Shown here piece after piece: positions 14,356 to 20,743 of a DNA stretch of 60,234 bases (the stretch's first letter is position 1; each line of letters begins with the position of its first letter). Both the position numbers and the translations under genes were made by a program. The DNA comes from Candidatus Faecalibacterium intestinigallinarum (GTDB taxonomy: Bacteria > Bacillota > Clostridia > Oscillospirales > Ruminococcaceae): NCBI GenBank assembly GCA_019113345.1, contig DXHQ01000020.1, positions 1-60,234 on the forward strand. The letters run 5' to 3'. The notes under the pieces are model-generated. The model did not search any database, was not told the DNA's origin, and saw only the letters and a list, made by a program, of their open reading frames with translations.

Positions 14356-15549
14356 TTACTGCACGTAGTTGACGGTGACCAGCTCGCTGGTGACGGGCTT
14401 GACGCTGTCCTCGCTGGAGTTGTCGATGACGATCTCGCCGGAAGCGACCTTCTCCTTGACGGCCTCGTACTCCTCCACGGTGAAGGTGCGGAAGTTCCAG
14501 CTGCCCTCGGCGGTGGGCAGGCCGACGTAGTCGCCCTCCTGCAGGCCGAAGTTGCCGTTGGTGGCGGCGATGGTCTCCCACTCGCCCTCGTCGATGTCGC
14601 CCAGGGCGGACTCAACGGCGAAGGTCAGCTCCTTCATAGCGGAGGTGATGAACGGGTTGTACTCGTAGGTGCCGTCGGCCACGCCGTTGGCGCCGATGTA
14701 GTTCTGGTCGACGTCGACGCCGATGATGTAGCCGTTGGACTTGATGGCAGCCTCCAGAGCGGAGGTGTAGATGCCGCCGCCGCAGGCAAAGACGACCTCG
14801 GTGCCGTTGGTGTACCAGCCCTCCATACGGGAGGTGATGTTGGCGTCGCCGTAGAACTGGCCGCCGTAGAAGTAGTTGATGTCGACGGCGTTGCCGGTCT
14901 CCTGAGCAGCGGCGTCAACGCCCTGCACGAAGCCGTAGCCGTAACGGATGACGGCGGGCACAGCCATGCCGCCCAGGAAGCCCAGGTGGGTGAAGCCGTC
15001 CTTGGCGATGGCGTAGCCGGCCAGGTAGCCAGCCTGCTCTTCCTTAAAGGTGATGCAGTAGCAGTTGGCAGGGATGGCGTCGGTGCCGATGTCGGCCTGG
15101 GTCACGTCGATGGCGATGAAGCGGATGTCGGGGTACTGCTCGGCAGCCCATGCCAGCGAAGCGCCGTACAGGTAGCCGACGCAGACGACGGTGTCGGCGC
15201 CGTCGTTGACAGCCTGACGGATCATGGTCTCGCGGTCCTCATCGGAAGCGTCGGCCTCGGGGATGTAGTACTGGCAGTTGTCGCCCATGTAGTTCTGGAC
15301 AGCGGTCCAGCAGGCCTGGTTGAAGCTCTCGTCGTCGATGGTGCCGGTATCGCAGCACAGAGCGACGTAGGAGACAACGCTCTCGGCGGCAGCCTCAGAA
15401 GAGGCGGCGGAGGAAGCGGTGCTGGAAGCAGCGGAAGAGGCGGTGCTGGAAGCAGTGCTCGAAGAGGAGCTGCCGCAGGCAGCCAGAACAGAAACGGCAG
15501 CGGCTGCGCCAGCCACGGCCATGAACTTACGGCGCGAAATCATATTCAT
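14356..15549 (-). CDS. bmpA: BMP-family nucleoside-binding lipoprotein
   Basis: A 397-residue substrate-binding protein for the NupOPQ importer. The signal peptide has a twin-arginine-like start (SRRKFM), a hydrophobic run and lipobox LAAC, then a Ser/Ala-rich linker. The BMP fold is visible in ALCCDTGTIDDESFNQACW, VCVGYLYGASLAWAAEQYPDIRFIAID and GFLGGMAVPAVIRYGYGFVQGVDAAA. The nucleoside-specific group has Asp and Trp at comparable places, but the ligand cannot be fixed from sequence; the neighbouring deoD, cdd and pdp genes favour nucleosides. It has its own promoter with adjoining palindromes. Confidence 0.92.
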   Translation of the reverse strand: MNMISRRKFMAVAGAAAAVSVLAACGSSSSSTASSTASSAASSTASSAASSEAAAESVVSYVALCCDTGTIDDESFNQACWTAVQNYMGDNCQYYIPEADASDEDRETMIRQAVNDGADTVVCVGYLYGASLAWAAEQYPDIRFIAIDVTQADIGTDAIPANCYCITFKEEQAGYLAGYAIAKDGFTHLGFLGGMAVPAVIRYGYGFVQGVDAAAQETGNAVDINYFYGGQFYGDANITSRMEGWYTNGTEVVFACGGGIYTSALEAAIKSNGYIIGVDVDQNYIGANGVADGTYEYNPFITSAMKELTFAVESALGDIDEGEWETIAATNGNFGLQEGDYVGLPTAEGSWNFRTFTVEEYEAVKEKVASGEIVIDNSSEDSVKPVTSELVTVNYVQ

Positions 15550-15600
15550 AAGAAATTCTCTCCTTTTTTACAGTTGTTTGCAACCATTTTTGGACAGACA

Positions 15601-15666
15601 AGAATGCGCGGGCATAGCGGCGCATTCTCTATACTCCAGTATAGCCGCAAAATGTGTCAGGCGCAA
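15601..15666 (-). promoter_or_regulatory. bmpA promoter with two palindromes
   Basis: Minus strand: TTGCGC (15666-15661), 17-bp spacer, TATACT (15643-15638). CTATACT-CC-AGTATAG (15629-15644) is a perfect palindrome covering the -10 box. Immediately downstream, AGAATGCGC / GCGCATTCT (15601-15628) forms a 9-bp inverted repeat in the early leader. They look like an operator and/or 5' leader hairpin. Confidence 0.65.
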
Positions 15667-15712
15667 GCCGGATAACATTACAAATTCTTTACAATATTTC
15701 CGTCAACTTGTC

Positions 15713-15751
15713 AAAAACCGACACAAAGCGTCCACTCCGTGCCGGCTTTTT
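15713..15751 (-). terminator. Probable terminator of the M23-deoD-cdd operon
   Basis: Minus strand AAAGCCGGCAC / GTGTCGGTTTTT, with one G-T pair and a T run; it lies 2-40 bp after cdd. Confidence 0.6.
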
Positions 15752-15755
15752 GGCT

Positions 15756-16184
15756 TTATTCAATGTTCGCGGGGCCAAAACCGTAGGGGAGCAGCTCTCC
15801 CAAACTGGCCTCGATGAAGTCCTCTTCGCTTTTGGCCATGATGACGTTGAGGCTCGGCCCGCAGAACTCATACAGCGCCTGCCGGCAGACCCCGCAGGGG
15901 GAGGTGACAAGGGTGTTCACCTCGCCCATCTTGGCCCCCACCACCGCGATGTCGGTAAAGCGGGTGACCCCCTGGCTGACCGCCGAAAAGAGGGCGGTGC
16001 GCTCGGCGCAGCTGGTGGGGGTGAGGGCGGCGTTCTCGATGTTGCAGCCGGTAAAGACCCGGCCGTCGGCGCTGCGCAGGGCAGCCCCCACCGCAAAGTG
16101 GCTGTAGGGGGCAACGGCGTGGGTGCGCGCCTCGAAAGCGGCCCGGATGAGGGCCTGCTTTTCCTCCCGGGTAAGCTCAGACAT
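15756..16184 (-). CDS. cdd: Cytidine deaminase
   Basis: A 142-residue tetrameric-type zinc enzyme that deaminates cytidine and deoxycytidine to uridine and deoxyuridine. The zinc site is C-A-E in TSCAERTALF with the catalytic Glu, plus PCGVCRQAL for the second and third Cys ligands. APYSHFAVGAAL and TGCNIENAA are the other family motifs. It is 12 bp after deoD on the minus strand and feeds uridines to pdp. Confidence 0.95.
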   Translation of the reverse strand: MSELTREEKQALIRAAFEARTHAVAPYSHFAVGAALRSADGRVFTGCNIENAALTPTSCAERTALFSAVSQGVTRFTDIAVVGAKMGEVNTLVTSPCGVCRQALYEFCGPSLNVIMAKSEEDFIEASLGELLPYGFGPANIE

Positions 16185-16196
16185 GGCGGGCCTCCC

Positions 16197-16916
16197 TCAG
16201 TACGCGGCGCCCAGGGCCACCTTCATCATGTCGGTGAAGCTCTTCTGGCGCTGCTCGGCGGTGGTGATCTCGGGGGAGACAAAGCTGTCCGAAATGGTCA
16301 GCAGGCAGGCAGCCTGCTTGCCCAGCACCTGGGCGTTGGCAAAGAGGGCGAAGCTCTCCATCTCGACGCACAGGCAGCCCTGCTCGTCCCGCAGCTTTTC
16401 CCAGTAGGTGGGCTTGGCGTCGGAGGGCTGGCGGTAGAACACGTCGGAGGAGTGGATGTTGCCCTCGATCAGCCGGATGCCCAGCTTTTCGGCCGAGGCG
16501 CGCAGCTTTTCGTTCAGCTCCCGGCTGGGGAAGGTGATGTGGCCTTCAAAGCCGCTCTGGGTCCTGGCGTAGCTGGATTCGCTCACCGCGCCGGCGGCCA
16601 GCACCACGTCAAAGAGCCTGGCCTTGTCGGTGTAGCTGCCCGCCGAGCCGATGCGGACGATGTTCTCGACGCCGTAGAACTTGTACAGCTCGTAGGAGTA
16701 GATGCCGATGGAGGGCATACCCATGCCGCTGCCCATCACGCTGATGGGCCGGCCCTCATAGGTGCCGGTGAAGCCCAGCATCCCGCGGACGCTTGTCACC
16801 TGGCGGACATCCTGCAGAAAGGTCTCGGCGATGAACTGGGCGCGCAGGGGGTCGCCCGGCATCAGGACGGTCTTGGCGAAATCGCCCATTTCGGCGGCAA
16901 TGTGGGGAGTAGACAT
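16197..16916 (-). CDS. deoD: Purine-nucleoside phosphorylase (DeoD type)
   Basis: A 239-residue hexameric-type phosphorylase that splits purine (deoxy)nucleosides to base and (deoxy)ribose-1-phosphate. Motifs: STPHIAAEMGDFAKTVLMPGDPLRA at the N-terminus (phosphate site), GMGMPSIGIYSYEL near residue 65, RIGSAGSY, and CVEMESFALFANAQ with the ribose-contacting Met-Glu. The active-site Asp is in TISDSFV. RBS AAAGGAGG. It lies between the M23 peptidase gene and cdd. Confidence 0.95.
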   Translation of the reverse strand: MSTPHIAAEMGDFAKTVLMPGDPLRAQFIAETFLQDVRQVTSVRGMLGFTGTYEGRPISVMGSGMGMPSIGIYSYELYKFYGVENIVRIGSAGSYTDKARLFDVVLAAGAVSESSYARTQSGFEGHITFPSRELNEKLRASAEKLGIRLIEGNIHSSDVFYRQPSDAKPTYWEKLRDEQGCLCVEMESFALFANAQVLGKQAACLLTISDSFVSPEITTAEQRQKSFTDMMKVALGAAY

Positions 16917-16931
16917 ACGGAAAACCTCCTT

Positions 16932-18803
16932 TTACTTATTGAAATAATTTTGCGGCGGCAGATAGCGGCCGTTGAGACGGATCTCGAAATGGCAGTGGTT
17001 GCCGGTGGAGCGCCCGGTCGAGCCGACGTAACCGATCAGCTGGCCCTGGCTGACGGCCTGTCCGGCGCTGACGGTCAGGGACAGGCAGTGGCTGTACAGG
17101 GTGCTGTAGCCGTTGCCGTGGTCGATGATGAGGGAGTTGCCGTAGCCGGTGCCGGCGCCGCCCCGTTCATAACCCGCCTTGGTGACCACGCCGCTGGCCG
17201 AGGCGTAGATGGGGGTGCCGGCCGGCGCGCGGATGTCGACGCCCTTGTGGGTGCTGGAGTACCAGCGGGAGCAGCCGGTATACTGGGGCACCGGCCAGAT
17301 GAAGGTGCCGTTGCCCACCTGGGCCACGCTGCCGCTGGGCAGCTTGGTGCCCACCACGATCTCCCGTTCGACCGGCTCTTTGGTCACCTCGCTGCTGACG
17401 ATGGTCTGGTTGAGCAGGGTGCCGTCGGTGGCGTAGAGGTTCTGGGCGGTGATGGTCCGCACGCCGTTTTCGCCCTCCTGCACGGTGCGGGTGGTGCCGA
17501 AGGAGTAGTCGCTGGACTGGGTCTGCTTGGTCGAGAAGGGGATCTCCTCGGTCCAGGTGACGGTGCGGGTGATCTGCACCTCCAGCATGGCCTCCTCCCG
17601 GGTGACGACCAGTTCGTCCCCGGGGAAGATGGCGGTCTCGGTGGTGATGCCGTTCAGCTCGCACAGCTCGGCGGTGGTCAGGTTGTTCTTGGTGGCGATC
17701 AGGCTGATGCTGTCGCCGGCCACCACGGTGTAGACCCGCTCGGCCTGCCGCACGCCGGACAGCAGGGACACCACGTCGGCGTAGTCCATAAAGCTGTCGG
17801 TGAAGTAGAGGCCCTGTTCCACCTGCACGTCCCGGTTGAAGCTGACCGAGACGTTGGGGTCCTCGGGGTCCTCGTAGGGCTCGAGCAGGCCGCTGAGGTA
17901 GAGCTGGAGCTGGTCGCCTTCGGCGCAGACCGCCGTCAGCTCACCGTCTAAGTAGAGGGCGGTGCCCTCGCTGATCTCGTCGCTGACCGCCGAGAGGATG
18001 GCATCGGCCATCTGGCTCTCGTCCATCACGTCGCTGGTGATGGCAAGGCGGTAGGTGGGCTCGATGGTCAATTCGGTGCCGGCGGTGGTGCCGGCGTAGT
18101 TGACGCGCTGCAGCACGTCCTCGCGGGCGGCGTCAAACACCGTCTCGTTGGCCACGTTGCCGACGGTGGAGCCGTTGACCTCCACCGCCAGGGTATAGGG
18201 GCGGCCCACCATCATCTGGACCACCGCAACCAGAACGGCCAGGGAGGCAAGGGGCAGAAGGTAGACCACCATCCGGGGCAAAAGCCCGGCATAGCGCACC
18301 GCGCCCCGGCCAAGGTACTGCAGGTCGGCCGCGATGCCGGCCCAGAAGCCGTGCGCCCGCCGCACCTCGGTGCCGTGCACCCAGATGTTGCGCAGGCCGC
18401 GGCAGAAGACGTAGACCGGGCCGAACAGCTCCCGCAGGACGGTGCGCGCCCCGGGGAAGGCGATCTCCATCACATTGTTCCATCCCCGGAGGAAGGCGGC
18501 CGCCAGCCAGAGAGCGGCGGCGCGGATGGTCCGCCCGGCCCGGATGAGGGTGTACTCGCCGGTAAAGCCGAGGGTATACAGCCAGTCGCCCAGCTGCCCG
18601 GCAAGGGGCAGAGCGCAGACCAGGGCGCCCAGGGTCTCGGCGTGGAGGCGGGTGCGGGTCTGGATGCGGTGGCTGCGCAGCAGGCTGCTGCACTGGAAAC
18701 GGGCCCAGGCGGCCCGCAGTTTATCTCGTGTGGTCAGGGGAGGCGGGGCGGCTGGCGGGCCGCCCGGCTGCTCATTGATCTGTTCGATCTTTTCGTCAAT
18801 CAA
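16932..18803 (-). CDS. Membrane-anchored M23 metallopeptidase with LysM and G5 domains
   Basis: A protein of about 623 residues that probably cuts peptidoglycan cross-bridges. A cytoplasmic, Arg-rich N-terminal part is followed by a transmembrane helix (MVVYLLPLASLAVLVAVVQMM, near residue 195). Next come a divergent extracellular region, a LysM (YTVVAGDSISLIATKNNLTT, near 380), a G5 domain (VTWTEEIPFSTKQTQSSDYS onward) and the C-terminal M23 domain with HKGVDIRAP, HGNGYSTLYSHC and HCHFEIRLNG. All zinc ligands are present. The TTG at 18803 follows AAGGAG; the frame opens at another TTG at 18842. It is the first gene of the transcript with deoD and cdd, an unusual coupling. Confidence 0.88.
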   Translation of the reverse strand: MIDEKIEQINEQPGGPPAAPPPLTTRDKLRAAWARFQCSSLLRSHRIQTRTRLHAETLGALVCALPLAGQLGDWLYTLGFTGEYTLIRAGRTIRAAALWLAAAFLRGWNNVMEIAFPGARTVLRELFGPVYVFCRGLRNIWVHGTEVRRAHGFWAGIAADLQYLGRGAVRYAGLLPRMVVYLLPLASLAVLVAVVQMMVGRPYTLAVEVNGSTVGNVANETVFDAAREDVLQRVNYAGTTAGTELTIEPTYRLAITSDVMDESQMADAILSAVSDEISEGTALYLDGELTAVCAEGDQLQLYLSGLLEPYEDPEDPNVSVSFNRDVQVEQGLYFTDSFMDYADVVSLLSGVRQAERVYTVVAGDSISLIATKNNLTTAELCELNGITTETAIFPGDELVVTREEAMLEVQITRTVTWTEEIPFSTKQTQSSDYSFGTTRTVQEGENGVRTITAQNLYATDGTLLNQTIVSSEVTKEPVEREIVVGTKLPSGSVAQVGNGTFIWPVPQYTGCSRWYSSTHKGVDIRAPAGTPIYASASGVVTKAGYERGGAGTGYGNSLIIDHGNGYSTLYSHCLSLTVSAGQAVSQGQLIGYVGSTGRSTGNHCHFEIRLNGRYLPPQNYFNK

Positions 18804-18917
18804 AAGAGAGTTTCTCCTTCCGGTGGTTTTCAAACAAAGCAAAGCGCGCAGAGCGCGCGGAACGCAAAAAGACAGCCTGGCCGGCGCGGCGGCCGGACAA
18901 GCATGGACTTACTCTCA

Positions 18918-18945
18918 ATTATACACCCCGGCGGCGCTGAGGCAA
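18918..18945 (-). promoter_or_regulatory. Promoter of the M23-deoD-cdd operon
   Basis: Minus strand: TTGCCT (18945-18940), 16-bp spacer, TATAAT (18923-18918). A GGCCG / CGGCC hairpin lies in the leader. Confidence 0.6.
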
Positions 18946-18984
18946 GGTTTTGCACAGGATTTGGACACAGCTTTCACCGACTTT

Positions 18985-19896
18985 TCACCAAAACAACGCG
19001 GCCATGTCGGCGGGCAGCGGGCTTTCCACCGTGACGGGGACAAGGCGCAGCGGCGTCTCAAAACAAAAGCCGTCCGGCACGGACCGTCCCGCCGGGACGA
19101 GAAAGCGCTGCCGGCCGCAGTGGAGGGCCTGCCGGCCGATCCGGTCCCGGCGGCCGCCGTAGAGGTCGTCCCCGGCCAGGGGGCAGCCGATGGAGGCAAA
19201 GTGCACCCGGATCTGATGGGTCCGCCCGGTGACCGGGACGCAGGCGGCCAGGCTCAGGCCGTCCCGCACCTTGAGGACGGTGTATTCGGTCCGGCTGGGC
19301 TTGCCGTCCGGGGTGACGCACCGCCCGATGATGCTGTCCCCCCGGCGGCCGATGGGCGTGTCGATGACGCCGGGCCCGAGGGGCAGTTCCCCTTCGGCGA
19401 CGGCGTAGTAGAGCTTTTCGACGTTTTGAGCCAGCAGCGGCGCGGCGTAGGCGTTCTGGGCCGCAAGCACCAGGCCGCTGGTGTCCTTGTCGATCCGGTT
19501 GACCGGGCGAAAGACGGCGCTGCGCCCCCCGGCCTGCCGCCAGGCGGCGTAGCCGTTGGCCAAAGTGCCGCCGGGATAGTTGAGGGTGGGGTGGACCGCG
19601 AGGCCGGCGGGCTTATCCAGCACCAGGGCGAAAAAGTCCTGATAGACCGCCCGCACCGGGATGGAGGGGTCGGGCAGGCAGCCTTCGCCCTCCTCTTCGG
19701 GCAGGGCGAAGGAGACGGTCTGCCCCGGAAAGACCCGCTGATTGGCCAGGATGGGCGCACCGTCCGCCGCAAAGCCGCCGCCGCGGAATTTGACCGCCCG
19801 CAGAAGGTCGGTGGAAAGGCGGCACTCCCGCAGAAAACTGCGCAGCAGCACCCCCTCGGGCCCGGCCGACGCCGGCACCGGAAAGTAAAGACGCAT
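18985..19896 (-). CDS. RluA-family pseudouridine synthase
   Basis: A 303-residue enzyme that isomerises uridine to pseudouridine in rRNA or tRNA. The catalytic Asp is in RPVNRIDKDTSGLVL near residue 125. Other family elements are LVLDKPAGLAVHPT (motif I) and VTGRTHQIRVHFASIGCPLAGDDLYGG. The N-terminal 80 residues are a divergent S4-like domain (SFLRECRLSTDLLRAVK). ATG 19896 follows GAGGTGGAAGGG; the open frame beyond it runs into the rnpB promoter and is not used. It is transcribed divergently from rnpB; the target base is unknown. Confidence 0.9.
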   Translation of the reverse strand: MRLYFPVPASAGPEGVLLRSFLRECRLSTDLLRAVKFRGGGFAADGAPILANQRVFPGQTVSFALPEEEGEGCLPDPSIPVRAVYQDFFALVLDKPAGLAVHPTLNYPGGTLANGYAAWRQAGGRSAVFRPVNRIDKDTSGLVLAAQNAYAAPLLAQNVEKLYYAVAEGELPLGPGVIDTPIGRRGDSIIGRCVTPDGKPSRTEYTVLKVRDGLSLAACVPVTGRTHQIRVHFASIGCPLAGDDLYGGRRDRIGRQALHCGRQRFLVPAGRSVPDGFCFETPLRLVPVTVESPLPADMAALFW

Positions 19897-19927
19897 CCCT
19901 TCCACCTCGCTTTGCAAAGATGGCTTC

Positions 19928-19979
19928 AGTATATCAGAAAACGGGACGGCTTGCAAATCGGCATAAATTATGGTATCAT
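19928..19979. promoter_or_regulatory. Divergent rluA-type / rnpB promoters sharing one -35 box
   Basis: TTGCAA (19951-19956) is its own reverse complement. To the right a 17-bp spacer leads to TATCAT (19974-19979) for rnpB. To the left a 17-bp spacer leads to TATACT on the minus strand (19933-19928) for the pseudouridine synthase. The two promoters therefore appear to use the same hexamer. Confidence 0.7.
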
Positions 19980-19986
19980 GAAACGC

Positions 19987-20335
19987 GGAAAACGAGTGGA
20001 ACATACGGCGGCGGGGCGGCCTGGACCGCTCTGAGGAAAGTCCGGGCTTCACAGAGCACGGTAACTGCTAACGGCAGCCGGGGGTGACCCCAGGGAAAGT
20101 GCAACAGAAAGCAAACCGCCGCGCTTTCGGCGCGGTAAGGATGAAAGGGCGAGGTAAGAGCTCACCAGCGGATGGGTGACCATCCGGCTTTGTAAACCCT
20201 ACCGGAAGCAACGCCTAGATGGGACGTACAGCGCTGCTCGCGTGTCCCGAGGGCGGCACGAGCCCGTCAGCAATGGCGGGCCTAGACAGATCGTCGTTTA
20301 ATACAGAACCCGGCTTACGGTCTATCTCGTTTTCC
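19987..20335 (+). ncRNA. rnpB: RNase P RNA (bacterial class A)
   Basis: The catalytic RNA that matures tRNA 5' ends. The ends pair (P1: GGAAAACGAG / CTCGTTTTCC). The conserved regions are unmistakable: GAGGAAAGTCCGGGC near 20033, ACAGAAAGCAAACCG, the helix around GGTAAGGATGAAAGGGCGAG, GTAAACCCTACCGG and the 3' ACAGAACCCGGCTTA that pairs back to CCGGGC. The boundaries are taken from P1 and the promoter and may be off by a few bases. Confidence 0.96.
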
Positions 20336-20349
20336 CTTTATCGGCTGAA

Positions 20350-20378
20350 ACGGGCCTGCTTTGCAGAAGCGGGCCCGT
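20350..20378 (+). repeat. Proximal copy of the rnpB terminator hairpin
   Basis: ACGGGCC...GGGCCCGT hairpin with a CTGCTTTGCAGAAG interior, without a T run. A near-identical hairpin lies at 20596-20629, on the other side of structured element copy B. Confidence 0.7.
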
Positions 20379-20379
20379 G

Positions 20380-20586
20380 AGCGTGTCGAAAAACGACACG
20401 CTTTAGGGGGGACCCATTTCTGCGCGCATATGCGCGACAGAAATTCCTCCCCCCTAATATTCCCCCGGGGACAAAATTCAGCGCAGAACCGCGCACTCGC
20501 CGCAAGGCGGCTCGCACACTCTCTGCGCTGAATTTCCCTGTATGTGTCCCACCCGTCCGCACATGTCGGTCGGGTGGGACTTTTTT
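20380..20586 (+). ncRNA. Structured repeat element, copy B
   Basis: Plus-strand copy of the element described at 14165-14354. It starts with AGCGTGTCG / CGACACGCT. Next are TTAGGGGG / CCCCCTAA with CGCGC / GCGCG inside, and AATTCAGCGCAGA / TCTGCGCTGAATT around the conserved core. It ends in GTCCCACCCG / CGGGTGGGAC followed by six T, a perfect intrinsic terminator. Relative to copy A the stems are replaced by other complementary sequences. Confidence 0.82.
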
Positions 20587-20595
20587 GACAGTCTG

Positions 20596-20629
20596 ACGGG
20601 TCTGCTTTGTAGAAGGCGGGCCCGTTTTT
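20596..20629 (+). terminator. Distal copy of the rnpB-side terminator hairpin
   Basis: ACGGG...CCCGT hairpin with a CTGCTTTGTAGAAG interior followed by five T. It matches 20350-20378 at nearly every position. Confidence 0.8.
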
Positions 20630-20652
20630 CTGCGTTTTTTACAAATTGTTTC

Positions 20653-20681
20653 TTTTCGTTTTGGGCAGAATGTGCTATACT
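20653..20681 (+). promoter_or_regulatory. Probable promoter of nadE
   Basis: TATACT (20676-20681) is a good -10 box; the -35 at 17 bp (TTTTCG, 20653-20658) is poor. Confidence 0.45.
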
Positions 20682-20743
20682 AAAGCCGTTGTAAGCGCGA
20701 ACGAGCGCGGAATATGGTTTGAATTGGACAGGATGTGTCTTGT

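Noticed and set aside
14158-14368. A conserved reading frame through the structured elements (pattern GKFSA-SVRA-RRV-GSA-NFVP in all three copies)
   Set aside because: Substitutions fall on both arms of stems and keep base pairing, not third codon positions. No ribosome binding site precedes the frame and its ends differ in each copy. RNA structure explains the conservation better than coding.
18985-20052. Longer pseudouridine synthase starting at 20052
   Set aside because: That extension would be read through the rnpB promoter and the first part of rnpB in antisense; ATG 19896 has a ribosome binding site and gives the normal family length.
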